Source: Treponema sp. (GTDB taxonomy: Bacteria; Spirochaetota; Spirochaetia; Treponematales; Treponemataceae). From it: DNA of 19,276 nucleotides. Shown here in pieces: positions 1 to 7,312 of the stretch. The position numbers and the translations under genes are program-made. Numbering within the stretch: position 1 is the stretch's first letter; every line of letters begins with the position of its first letter. The DNA is taken from assembly GCA_016293645.1 (NCBI GenBank), contig JAEDDW010000030.1, positions 1 to 19,276 on the forward strand. Direction: 5' to 3'. Below the pieces are notes generated by a model. It was given only the letters and a program-made list of their open reading frames with translations. It made no database searches and was not told where the DNA came from.

Positions 1-59
1 TTTATTGCAAAACGAGACAAAAAACAATGTGGTGAAATTTTCAAGATTTGACTGCGGAA

Positions 60-1181
60 TTATTTCCCGATATCAAGCATGCGCATGTTCCAGTTGGCCG
101 GAGGATCTTCGATAATGCTCCAGTCAAAATCAAGAACGCCATGAGGCGGGAAAAGAGGTTTTGGAACAGGATATTTTCTTGAGGCATCTTCCTTCAGAAT
201 GTCTTCCATGGTTTTTCCTTCTTCCAGGACAAGATATGGTTTTCCAAGGGCACAGATCGTAGATGTACGGACATTGTAGCTGAATTCAGTTCCGTCGTCG
301 CCAAATCTTTTTTTTCCAACAAGAATTGAATTGAGGACATATCCATCCGGAAGGCTGTCACTTTTTTCAATGTTTCTTATTCTTGAACCACGTCCGTTGA
401 CACAGGTAAAAGTTTCACCGCTTACACGAAGATGCTTTGGCACATTGTAAGTTTCATCTCCATCGGAAAAGACAGCCTGTTTCTCTCCATCATAGTCCAT
501 GTCTGTACGCCAGTAGCGGATGTGATAGACGGAACTTTCTGTAATGTAGAAGGACAGGAGTTCCTTTGAGTTGACAGGAGGACTTACAAGAATTCCTGAG
601 GCATTTCCACTGTCCTGCCAGTAACCGGCAAGAGGATTGCCACTTTGCATGGTATTTCCATCAAGAAGAGGACTCAGAGGAATTTTGTCGGAATCTTCTT
701 CCTTTATGATGAAATTGAGGTAGAGATTTGAGCCTATGACGGCAAAAGGAACACTATAGACTTCCTTGCGTCCAGGATATGTTACCTCCATGTTCCATGC
801 ACCGGAAGAAATTCCATCTGCAGTCAAAGTGTCTCCGTCTTCCTGTGTCATCAAGGAACCTGAATGAAGCTCATCGGTAAGAGGAATAAACCTAACGTTG
901 AGTTCCTCTGGCATTGCCTTCTGCGTCGCATCATTCACAGGTCTTCTGTTCTTTTCCGTGTATTCATGACTTTCAGCGGCGCGGTCATCATAGCGCTGGT
1001 AAAACTCCCTGAGCACGATCATCGGAATGGAACCGCTTCCAGTGGAGTAACCGCTGTCAAAAACAACATAACGAGAGGAATTCTTCCATACACCTTTAAG
1101 AAGCTCCGGCACATCATGTTTTTCCTGACCAAAGGCAAATGAGAACAATAAAAATGGAAGCAGAAGGCAGATTTTTTTCAT
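60..1181 (-). CDS. Secreted protein of unknown function with an apparent internal duplication
   Basis: I do not recognise the family. The 373-residue product begins with a clear signal peptide (Lys-Lys, a hydrophobic stretch at about residues 4-17, then AFGQ), fitting cleavage by signal peptidase I. There is no lipobox cysteine, so it is probably periplasmic or surface exposed rather than a lipoprotein. The mature part seems to be two related units. Each starts with a G-x-W-[KQ]-[ND] motif (Trp32 and Trp188), has a tyrosine- and aspartate-rich middle, and ends in a beta-rich segment (about 143-161 and 302-321). This two-fold pattern suggests two small beta-barrel or lipocalin-like domains, which is inference. 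It starts at an ATG 13 nt after the thiI stop with no good Shine-Dalgarno site, so it is probably the last gene of the run beginning at the glycosyltransferase. The gene is intact. Confidence 0.8.
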   Translation of the reverse strand: MKKICLLLPFLLFSFAFGQEKHDVPELLKGVWKNSSRYVVFDSGYSTGSGSIPMIVLREFYQRYDDRAAESHEYTEKNRRPVNDATQKAMPEELNVRFIPLTDELHSGSLMTQEDGDTLTADGISSGAWNMEVTYPGRKEVYSVPFAVIGSNLYLNFIIKEEDSDKIPLSPLLDGNTMQSGNPLAGYWQDSGNASGILVSPPVNSKELLSFYITESSVYHIRYWRTDMDYDGEKQAVFSDGDETYNVPKHLRVSGETFTCVNGRGSRIRNIEKSDSLPDGYVLNSILVGKKRFGDDGTEFSYNVRTSTICALGKPYLVLEEGKTMEDILKEDASRKYPVPKPLFPPHGVLDFDWSIIEDPPANWNMRMLDIGK

Positions 1182-1194
1182 TATTACAAAAGGA

Positions 1195-2433
1195 CTACTT
1201 TCCCATCATCGATGCGATTTCATCCCTAATAGAATATCGGATGATTTGCCTTTCTTCAAAAGACTTTGCGACAAGATCATCGATTTCCATCGCTTCATAG
1301 ATTTTTTTGGATTCGGCAACATCGGCACGCAGAACAGGATGCTTTGGACTGAACAGAACGCAGCAATCCTCATAAGGCAGAATCGAGGTTGCGTATGTTC
1401 CGATTTCAACAGCTGTACTTACGATTTCTTCCTTGTCCAGACCGATGAGCGGGCGATACAAAGGGAATTCGGCAAAACTTTCCGTGACTGCAAGATTCTG
1501 GCTTGTCTGACTTGCAACCTGCCCAAGGCTTTCTCCGGTGATGATTGCGTCGCTGCCTATATGTTCTGCGATCATGTTGGCAACCTTCATCATGCAAAGT
1601 CGAAGCATGAGGGTACTGTAGTCTTCCGGAGCCTTCTGCTTGATTTTCATCTGCACGTCAGTAAACGGAACTATATTGAGATGGGTTTCCATTCCGTACA
1701 TGGCGATGGTCTTTGCAAGATCCTGAACCTTTTTCTGGGCTTCTTCCGATGTATATGGATAGCTGTGGAAATAGACACACTCAACCCTCATTCCACGGCG
1801 CATCATGCGGTACCCTGCAACAGGGCTGTCGATGCCACCGGAAAGCAGAAGAAGCCCCTTGCCGCTTACACCAACAGGAAGACCACGACCGGTTTTCTTC
1901 TGGGCGCAATATACGTAGGCCTTGTCACGGACCTCAACATTGATGACACAGTCAGGATGCTTTACATCAACATCCATTGTTCCGTCGTCAAAAAGAATTC
2001 CCGCAGCCTGAATACAGATTTCATAGGAATTCAATGGAAAATCCTTGTCCTCACGACGGGCATCAATTTTAAATGTCCTGGCTCCAAGTTCCTTTGCCTT
2101 GAGTCCCTCAACACGAACAGCTTCAGTAATGGCTTCCATGGTTTTCTCAACATTCTGAACCTTGGCCCACCCAGTGATACCAAGAAGATGATCAAGGGCA
2201 AATTCAACGGCACCACACGAATCCTTTGTACAGTGGACATAAAGACGTCCCGTAAGAACCTTCACTTTTGCGTCCGCTGTTTCAAGGGCAGTACGAAGAT
2301 TGTTCACAAGCTGTTTTTCAAAAGTCTTGATGTTGCTTCCCTTGAGTGTAAGCTCCCCTACTTTTCCAAGATAGGTTTCTGTATAAATCGAAAAATCGAT
2401 TTCTTTTTTGTGTCTGTTTTCCTTGTTTCTCAT
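1195..2433 (-). CDS. thiI: tRNA 4-thiouridine synthase ThiI, short form without rhodanese domain
   Basis: ThiI adenylates U8 of tRNA and helps transfer sulphur to make 4-thiouridine; in some bacteria it also serves thiazole synthesis. The 412-residue product has an N-terminal ferredoxin-like/THUMP part (about residues 15-170, including YLGKVGELTLKG) and a PP-loop AMP-binding motif SGGIDSPVAGY near residue 198. The later motif TGESLGQVASQT is typical of the family. A Cys pair in YEDCCVLFSPKHP (about 357-358) covers the position of E. coli Cys344. The protein ends about where the E. coli rhodanese domain would begin, as in Bacillus-type enzymes, so sulphur must come through a separate donor. 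The open frame extends upstream to a TTG at 2460, but the ATG at 2433 sits 2 nt after the preceding stop, with AAGG about 9 nt upstream, and is preferred. It is embedded in an envelope-type gene run. Confidence 0.94.
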   Translation of the reverse strand: MRNKENRHKKEIDFSIYTETYLGKVGELTLKGSNIKTFEKQLVNNLRTALETADAKVKVLTGRLYVHCTKDSCGAVEFALDHLLGITGWAKVQNVEKTMEAITEAVRVEGLKAKELGARTFKIDARREDKDFPLNSYEICIQAAGILFDDGTMDVDVKHPDCVINVEVRDKAYVYCAQKKTGRGLPVGVSGKGLLLLSGGIDSPVAGYRMMRRGMRVECVYFHSYPYTSEEAQKKVQDLAKTIAMYGMETHLNIVPFTDVQMKIKQKAPEDYSTLMLRLCMMKVANMIAEHIGSDAIITGESLGQVASQTSQNLAVTESFAEFPLYRPLIGLDKEEIVSTAVEIGTYATSILPYEDCCVLFSPKHPVLRADVAESKKIYEAMEIDDLVAKSFEERQIIRYSIRDEIASMMGK

Positions 2434-2435
2434 TT

Positions 2436-4196
2436 CTAATACCTTATTGAAACCCCGCAATTGAAGTAGAGATTCGTTTTATCGCAAAGCCCATCTTCCC
2501 AGGCTTTTCGAGCAGATTCAACACTCTGTCCCGTTCCGCCAGGGAACATCTCATTGCCGACTCCGTAATTGTGTATATACTCAAAGTCAAAACCTGCCTT
2601 GAGGCTGACCATGGATCCTCTTTCATTCTTATAAAGCTCATATTCGGCATCAGTTCCAAAATGGAAAGTTGTCATGATGTGATCCTGGTTGAGGAAATTA
2701 AGGTGGGTCCAGGCTGTGTCGACATGCTTTCCAAGTTGTCCGTCAGGATTTGAAAACATGGAATGGGTGTAGATGGAACCATCCGTTGCGTATGTTCCTG
2801 CCTCGGCTTTCAGGTATTCAAGGGCCTCTGCTTCCGTGAGGGATTCACAGATGTTGGCATGGCGCGACAAGGATGTGCGGACATTGAATTTCAATTTTGA
2901 CGTTGGTCTTATGTCAAAGGAAAGTTCAATGGCATCACTGTTTGGTTCATACTGCGAGCCGATCTTGATTCCATTGTTTGTATAGTTCTGGTAATTTCTG
3001 ATACCAGGCTTTATGACAGCATTGTTTGAGTTCCGGTCATATTCCCAATGGCTGTAGGTATATGGAGTCACGAAGACATAATCCAGAATGACTTTGCTGA
3101 AAAAGCTTTGCTCCGGAGTCCAGATAAATCCTGTACGCGCTGCCACACGGTACTTGGCATCAAAGTTGAATTTGAAGAATTCATCCACATCAAAATCATC
3201 AACCATGATTTCGCTGGCCCAGGAAAGACCTTTGAAAGGTTTCACGTTGAAGGTAAGTCCCATGAACACGCCGTCGCCGGCTCCTGTAAGTTCCTGGGAA
3301 ATCATGTATGGAACTGGAAGCACAGTGCAGATGTCAAATCGGTTTCCAATAATGACGGTTTCAAAGAAAGAAAAATCAAACCATTCGTTCACATCATAGG
3401 AGATGGAATGAAAGCCCAGAAGCTTTCCAGAATCGAGACTGCCGATATTTCCGTCATAGGACGATGTGGCTCCAAGCATGGAGATCATCTGGGTATAGGA
3501 AAGTCTACCCTTAAGCCAAGTAAGGGACATGTTTGTTGAATGGAAACGGTTGTCATTCAATACGATGCCCTGTCCAAGGTAATCTCCATATCCGCTTCTG
3601 TACATTCCGCCCTGAAAGAAAAGATCCTTTGACCCATAGGCAACGGCGGTATTTACATCAAGATACATGGTGCACGGACCGAATTTCGCAGGGTCATAGA
3701 TCGCATCATGGGACGGAAAAGAATTCTCCGGCATGAAATCCCTTTCAGGATCAGGGGCGATGGTCATTCCGATTTCATATCCCATGGAAGCCATGTCAGT
3801 TCCGTCGAAAAGGGAAAGATCACCTTCTATGCCAGGACAGATATAGACATTCTTTCCAAAGTCGTTTTCCTTATTTCCATTTTTCTTTTCAGATTCATAT
3901 TTCATCATGCCATCTACATCGAGATAGGCATAAAGTTTTTTTCCGGTCATGCGCTCATAGACAGAAGCGGCATATTCTCTGTCGCTTTCAGTTCCGTTTT
4001 CAAGAACCTGGTCCAAGATGTCCTTTATGTTCTGGACAGGATAAGGACGCATCGGAGGAAGCTGGGTTATGACTCCACGGCTCTTCCAGCTGTACGCAAG
4101 GCAATAAAAATCATCAGACGGATCCACAGAAACCTGTGAAAAAAGACATGAAAGAGCCAAACCAAACAATACTGAACATACAAATAATTTTTTCAT
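2436..4196 (-). CDS. Large secreted beta-barrel-like outer membrane protein, possibly Wzi-related
   Basis: The product has 586 residues. A signal peptide is evident (MKK, hydrophobic core to about residue 18, then LFSQ). A short probably helical region follows (about 35-70, PYPVQNIKDILDQVLENG), then about 500 residues rich in alternating aromatic, glycine and polar residues, ending in Arg-Tyr. A terminal aromatic residue is usual for outer-membrane barrels. The plan of an N-terminal helical piece followed by a long barrel with aspartate-rich turns resembles the capsule-assembly Wzi family (PF14052-like), but I cannot confirm this without a profile search. Its start lies 12 nt after the stop of a similarly built 579-residue protein, suggesting a paralogous or co-operating pair. 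A weak CGGGA lies about 8 nt before the ATG. An alternative reading is a general treponemal porin or adhesin. Confidence 0.82.
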   Translation of the reverse strand: MKKLFVCSVLFGLALSCLFSQVSVDPSDDFYCLAYSWKSRGVITQLPPMRPYPVQNIKDILDQVLENGTESDREYAASVYERMTGKKLYAYLDVDGMMKYESEKKNGNKENDFGKNVYICPGIEGDLSLFDGTDMASMGYEIGMTIAPDPERDFMPENSFPSHDAIYDPAKFGPCTMYLDVNTAVAYGSKDLFFQGGMYRSGYGDYLGQGIVLNDNRFHSTNMSLTWLKGRLSYTQMISMLGATSSYDGNIGSLDSGKLLGFHSISYDVNEWFDFSFFETVIIGNRFDICTVLPVPYMISQELTGAGDGVFMGLTFNVKPFKGLSWASEIMVDDFDVDEFFKFNFDAKYRVAARTGFIWTPEQSFFSKVILDYVFVTPYTYSHWEYDRNSNNAVIKPGIRNYQNYTNNGIKIGSQYEPNSDAIELSFDIRPTSKLKFNVRTSLSRHANICESLTEAEALEYLKAEAGTYATDGSIYTHSMFSNPDGQLGKHVDTAWTHLNFLNQDHIMTTFHFGTDAEYELYKNERGSMVSLKAGFDFEYIHNYGVGNEMFPGGTGQSVESARKAWEDGLCDKTNLYFNCGVSIRY

Positions 4197-4208
4197 ATTT
4201 TTTCCCGG

Positions 4209-5948
4209 TTAAAAAAATTTCTTTGAAACGGATACTGCAATCTCAAAGCCACTCTTAGTCCTACCTGACTGGTTTCCATAATTGGTGACGTGGGTATAAG
4301 AAGGCTGAATCATGAAAGTCAAATTTTCAACAGGTGTCAAAGTTCCTCTTAATGAAATTCTATTTACATATTCAATGTGACTTCCATGAGGCGTACTGTA
4401 CTCCTGCCTTTTCTTTGCATCATCAGAAGATCCGGTGGAATCAACCTTGCCGTCATTGTCCCTGGACGGATAAGGCCACTTGCTGTATTTTGAGTCGGAT
4501 GAGGAAGCCACTGAATCTGACTCCGGCATCTTGTCCCTGTTTTTCCAGTTCCAGTCAAGATTCCGGAAAATCTTGTTTCCGGAATATTCACCACAGGCTT
4601 TGAACACATAATCCAAAGTAACAGACCAGACACCAGCCTTTTCATAACCGATGGAAAGTTCACCGCCAGCGGTGTCAGGGCCCCACGGAGTTCCGTACCA
4701 TTCAGTATAGAAATCATCCTGCATTGGACCTGTAAGATCCTGATAATAACGGACGAGTGACCAGGCAGGACTTGCCTTTATGTACATGTAGGGATCAGTG
4801 TAGGTTCCCTCGACCCAGACATGGAAAGTTCCATCTCCATGAGGAATGAAAAATTCAGCACCAGCCTGGAAGCCGAATCCCCTAGGAGTAACATCATTTT
4901 CATCATCGGATTCGTTGGGCATCTGGAACTGATCCATCACGAATATCCCATATAGCCTGGAATTTCTTGCAGGAGTGAAATCAACTTTCAAAGACATATA
5001 GTCGCAGGTATTGCTTTCCCCGCCTTCACGACGAGTTTCATAATCCTTCCATGCGGCAACTCCATGAAAAATATTCCATGGAGCAAGATAGCGCAATTCC
5101 AAAGGTGCATAGACGAAAAGACTTTCCCTTGCCGTCAGCTGAAGTCTGTCAAAGAGGATGGCCGCAATCTCGTGGCTGTACATGTATCTGTCAGGGTTGA
5201 ACTGGTTCACGTCCAGCCTGTATCTGAAATTTGAAGAATATATCGAAAGGTCGGCATAGGTGCTTCCCGTAAAGTATTCGCTCTGTGTAACGCTACCAGA
5301 CAAAGACCTGTTGAAACACGACGGCATGGTTCCATAGATAAAAGAAAAGCCTGTTTTTTCAGTGATCCTATGACCAGATGCAAAATAATAGTCATGCGGG
5401 AAATTCAGGTCAATTCCGCCAACATCCAGTGGAATATTAGTGTAGTTGTCATCCTTGATCTTAAAGCCCTGTGTAATTCCTACCCTTCCGTCCATGGACA
5501 TGGCACACCAGTCTCCGAGAACGATCTTCAAAGGAAGATAGACAAAAGGCTTCTGTCTGTAATAGTCATATACCCAGTCCAGATCATCTTCAGTTTTATA
5601 GTAGCCTTCAAGGTTTACATCAAGTTCTGCCTGGAGTTTAAGAAGTTCATGGCCAAAAGAAAGATGAGAATCATAGGAAATGTACTGGCGGATTTTGTCA
5701 TAGTGGCGCATCGCATCAGCCGAAAGACTTTCATGGTCGACGGCATCAAGATGGCATTCAACTTCCTCCAGTGTCATGGGAGCGTGAAAGACAAAATCTG
5801 TTCTACCCTGATCCATGACAACGCGGGAAAGTGAATCAAAGATCCAGCTGCCTGCTCCTACGACTTCCTGAGAGCTGCGTCCATACAATGATGAAAAAAC
5901 ACTGACAAAAGCAAGCAATGCAAGTGGGAATTTAAATTTTCTTTTCAT
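4209..5948 (-). CDS. Large secreted beta-barrel-like outer membrane protein, possibly Wzi-related
   Basis: The product has 579 residues with a signal peptide (MKRKFKF, hydrophobic to about residue 21, SLYGR) and a short helical N-terminal region (about 57-115, containing LEEVECHLDAV). A tyrosine- and tryptophan-rich series of probable strands follows, ending VSVSKKFF; the final Phe is a classical outer-membrane barrel signal. The centre (about 255-350: HEIAAILFDRLQLTARESLF, then RYLAPWNIFHG, then RLYGIFVMDQFQM) resembles Wzi-like capsule-assembly barrels. A polar, serine- and aspartate-rich stretch near 475-515 could be a long surface loop. It starts 15 nt after the glycosyltransferase stop, with GGTG about 8 nt ahead of the ATG. 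A role in surface-glycan assembly or export is inferred from this neighbour and the fold-like pattern; direct homology is not proven. Confidence 0.82.
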   Translation of the reverse strand: MKRKFKFPLALLAFVSVFSSLYGRSSQEVVGAGSWIFDSLSRVVMDQGRTDFVFHAPMTLEEVECHLDAVDHESLSADAMRHYDKIRQYISYDSHLSFGHELLKLQAELDVNLEGYYKTEDDLDWVYDYYRQKPFVYLPLKIVLGDWCAMSMDGRVGITQGFKIKDDNYTNIPLDVGGIDLNFPHDYYFASGHRITEKTGFSFIYGTMPSCFNRSLSGSVTQSEYFTGSTYADLSIYSSNFRYRLDVNQFNPDRYMYSHEIAAILFDRLQLTARESLFVYAPLELRYLAPWNIFHGVAAWKDYETRREGGESNTCDYMSLKVDFTPARNSRLYGIFVMDQFQMPNESDDENDVTPRGFGFQAGAEFFIPHGDGTFHVWVEGTYTDPYMYIKASPAWSLVRYYQDLTGPMQDDFYTEWYGTPWGPDTAGGELSIGYEKAGVWSVTLDYVFKACGEYSGNKIFRNLDWNWKNRDKMPESDSVASSSDSKYSKWPYPSRDNDGKVDSTGSSDDAKKRQEYSTPHGSHIEYVNRISLRGTLTPVENLTFMIQPSYTHVTNYGNQSGRTKSGFEIAVSVSKKFF

Positions 5949-5963
5949 ATCACACCGTTTTTT

Positions 5964-7193
5964 TTAATTTAAAGTCACCGAATCAACGGCTTTCTGAAGT
6001 TCCTTTGAAGTCAATTTTTTTGGGAAAGTATCAAGAACCTTCTGATAGAAGGCCACAGTTCTTTTTCCATGAAGTTCAAGAGTAAATCTTCTGGACACTT
6101 CAACAGCCTTCTTTCCCATCCTTTCGCACAACTCGGGATCATCCACCAGCTTTAGGATCAAATCATCCATGTCTTCATCAGTCTCTGCAAAGTATCCGTC
6201 TTCACCAGGAAAGATGGTATCGTAAAAACTTGTATCACGCCTGCAGACACAAGGAAGTCCAAGGGAAAGCGCCTCAAGAATTGTCATGGAATGCATTTCC
6301 GAAAGGGATGCTGTTATAAAAACATCACCGATTGAATAATACTGGTAAACCTTGTTCCAGTCGACAAATCCGGTAAAAATAATTTTGTCGCCAAGGCCTT
6401 CATCCGCAACATTTTTCTGAAGAATGTCCAAAGCTCCGCCTGCGCCGACAAAAACCATTTTCACATTCTGCCTTGCGTACAAAACCCTGATTATCACTTC
6501 AAGCAGTTCAACAAGCCTTTTCTCTTCGACAACCCTGCCGACGTAAAGAAGCACCCTGTCATTTTTTCCAATTCCGAGACTTTTCCTAAGCTGCTTTTTT
6601 TCCCTGTCACTAAACTCCTGGCCGGAAAATTTCTGTGCGTCTATGGCATTGGGAATTATGGCGCTTGGAGTTTTTGGATGCATATAAGGCCTGTTGAAAT
6701 AGTCATTGGCCTTTTTCGAAACATTGATGAAAGCATAAAATTTTCTCAACAGGTTCTTTTCAGTTTTCCTGATTATTTTGTGAGGGATAAAACGTCCCAA
6801 AGGGAAATAGTATCTATAATAGTCTTCCCACATGGTGTGGGTTGAAGCAATCACTGGAATCTTGAGTTTTCTGCCAACAACCTTTGCGGCATGTCCTATG
6901 AAAAATTCCGTATGGGAATGGATCAACTCAACTTTATGGCTCTTGCAGAATTCAATGATTTTTTCTCTTGTTGGAATTGCAAGATACAGGTCGTCACCCA
7001 CTGGAGACGGAATCGCCCTGATTCTGAGAATGTTTGGATCTTCCGTATTGCTGTGCCTGAGGCCTCTTTCAGAAACTGTAACGACGACAACATGATGGCC
7101 CATGTCCTGAAGAATTTTCCTCAGCTGGATTACAACAGTGACAACACCGTTTTTTGTCGGAAGATAGCTATCCGAAAATAACGCGATATTCAT
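5964..7193 (-). CDS. Glycosyltransferase family 4 (GT-B), probable glycolipid or surface-glycan enzyme
   Basis: The 409-residue product has two Rossmann halves of a GT-B retaining glycosyltransferase, probably working at the cytoplasmic face of the membrane. The N-terminal acceptor half starts MNIALFSDSYLPTKNGV and has the family's HSHTEFFIG and ASTHTMWEDYY motifs (about residues 92-125). The donor half begins near 212 with LLYVGRVVEEKRL and carries the E-x7-E motif at Glu299 and Glu307 within SEMHSMTILEALSLGLP. This pattern resembles diacylglycerol glucosyltransferases and related lipid or polysaccharide enzymes; the exact sugar and acceptor cannot be read from sequence. It is the first gene of a minus-strand run with two outer-membrane-like proteins, thiI and a secreted protein. 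A plausible promoter lies directly upstream; no Shine-Dalgarno is visible before the ATG. Confidence 0.9.
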   Translation of the reverse strand: MNIALFSDSYLPTKNGVVTVVIQLRKILQDMGHHVVVVTVSERGLRHSNTEDPNILRIRAIPSPVGDDLYLAIPTREKIIEFCKSHKVELIHSHTEFFIGHAAKVVGRKLKIPVIASTHTMWEDYYRYYFPLGRFIPHKIIRKTEKNLLRKFYAFINVSKKANDYFNRPYMHPKTPSAIIPNAIDAQKFSGQEFSDREKKQLRKSLGIGKNDRVLLYVGRVVEEKRLVELLEVIIRVLYARQNVKMVFVGAGGALDILQKNVADEGLGDKIIFTGFVDWNKVYQYYSIGDVFITASLSEMHSMTILEALSLGLPCVCRRDTSFYDTIFPGEDGYFAETDEDMDDLILKLVDDPELCERMGKKAVEVSRRFTLELHGKRTVAFYQKVLDTFPKKLTSKELQKAVDSVTLN

Positions 7194-7202
7194 AGTCTTA
7201 TG

Positions 7203-7231
7203 ATTTTATTTTATACGCAATATTTGTGCAA
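7203..7231 (-). promoter_or_regulatory. Probable sigma-70-type promoter of the glycosyltransferase run
   Basis: On the minus strand a TTGCAC -35 (7231-7226) is followed after 17 nt by TAAAAT (7208-7203). The start would fall about 3-4 nt before the ATG at 7193, so the mRNA would be leaderless or nearly so, fitting the lack of a Shine-Dalgarno site. An overlapping TATAAA at 7215-7210 is an alternative -10 without a well-placed -35. Confidence 0.5.
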
Positions 7232-7252
7232 GCACAGTAAAACATGAAAGTT

Positions 7253-7262
7253 CCGGTACCGG
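7253..7262. repeat. Perfect 10-nt palindrome between divergent promoters
   Basis: CCGGTACCGG reads the same on both strands and stands out in an AT-rich intergenic region. It lies upstream of both putative promoters and could be a shared operator. If the glycosylase started at the upstream in-frame ATG (7244), the site would be coding. One short palindrome is weak evidence. Confidence 0.3.
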
Positions 7263-7300
7263 CAGAGTACGTCACACTTCCTATTTTCAGCCATAACCTT

Positions 7301-7306
7301 TATAAT
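7301..7306 (+). promoter_or_regulatory. Consensus -10 box of the glycosylase-priA unit
   Basis: A perfect TATAAT ends 6 nt before the ATG at 7313, so transcription would start at or within a base or two of that codon, giving a leaderless mRNA. The -35 is poor (TTCCTA at 7278-7283, 17-nt spacer). No Shine-Dalgarno precedes the ATG. Confidence 0.5.
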
Positions 7307-7312
7307 AATGCC

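Noticed and set aside
1..59. Terminator after the first secreted-protein gene
   Set aside because: The 59 nt are AT-rich with T runs on the minus strand but no convincing stem was found before the window edge.
1246..2439. A 397-codon open frame on the plus strand opposite thiI
   Set aside because: It begins with TTG, lies wholly antisense to a clear ThiI gene, and its translation is rich in Cys, Phe and His with no recognisable motif. It is a by-product of thiI codon use.
3048..3539. A 163-codon plus-strand frame inside the first barrel gene
   Set aside because: It is antisense to a continuous coding region with a signal peptide, has no ribosome site and no family features.
7244..7312. Upstream ATG extending the glycosylase by 23 residues
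   Set aside because: The perfect TATAAT at 7301-7306 would lie within the coding region, no Shine-Dalgarno precedes 7244, and the extra residues show no family similarity. The alternative is not fully excluded.
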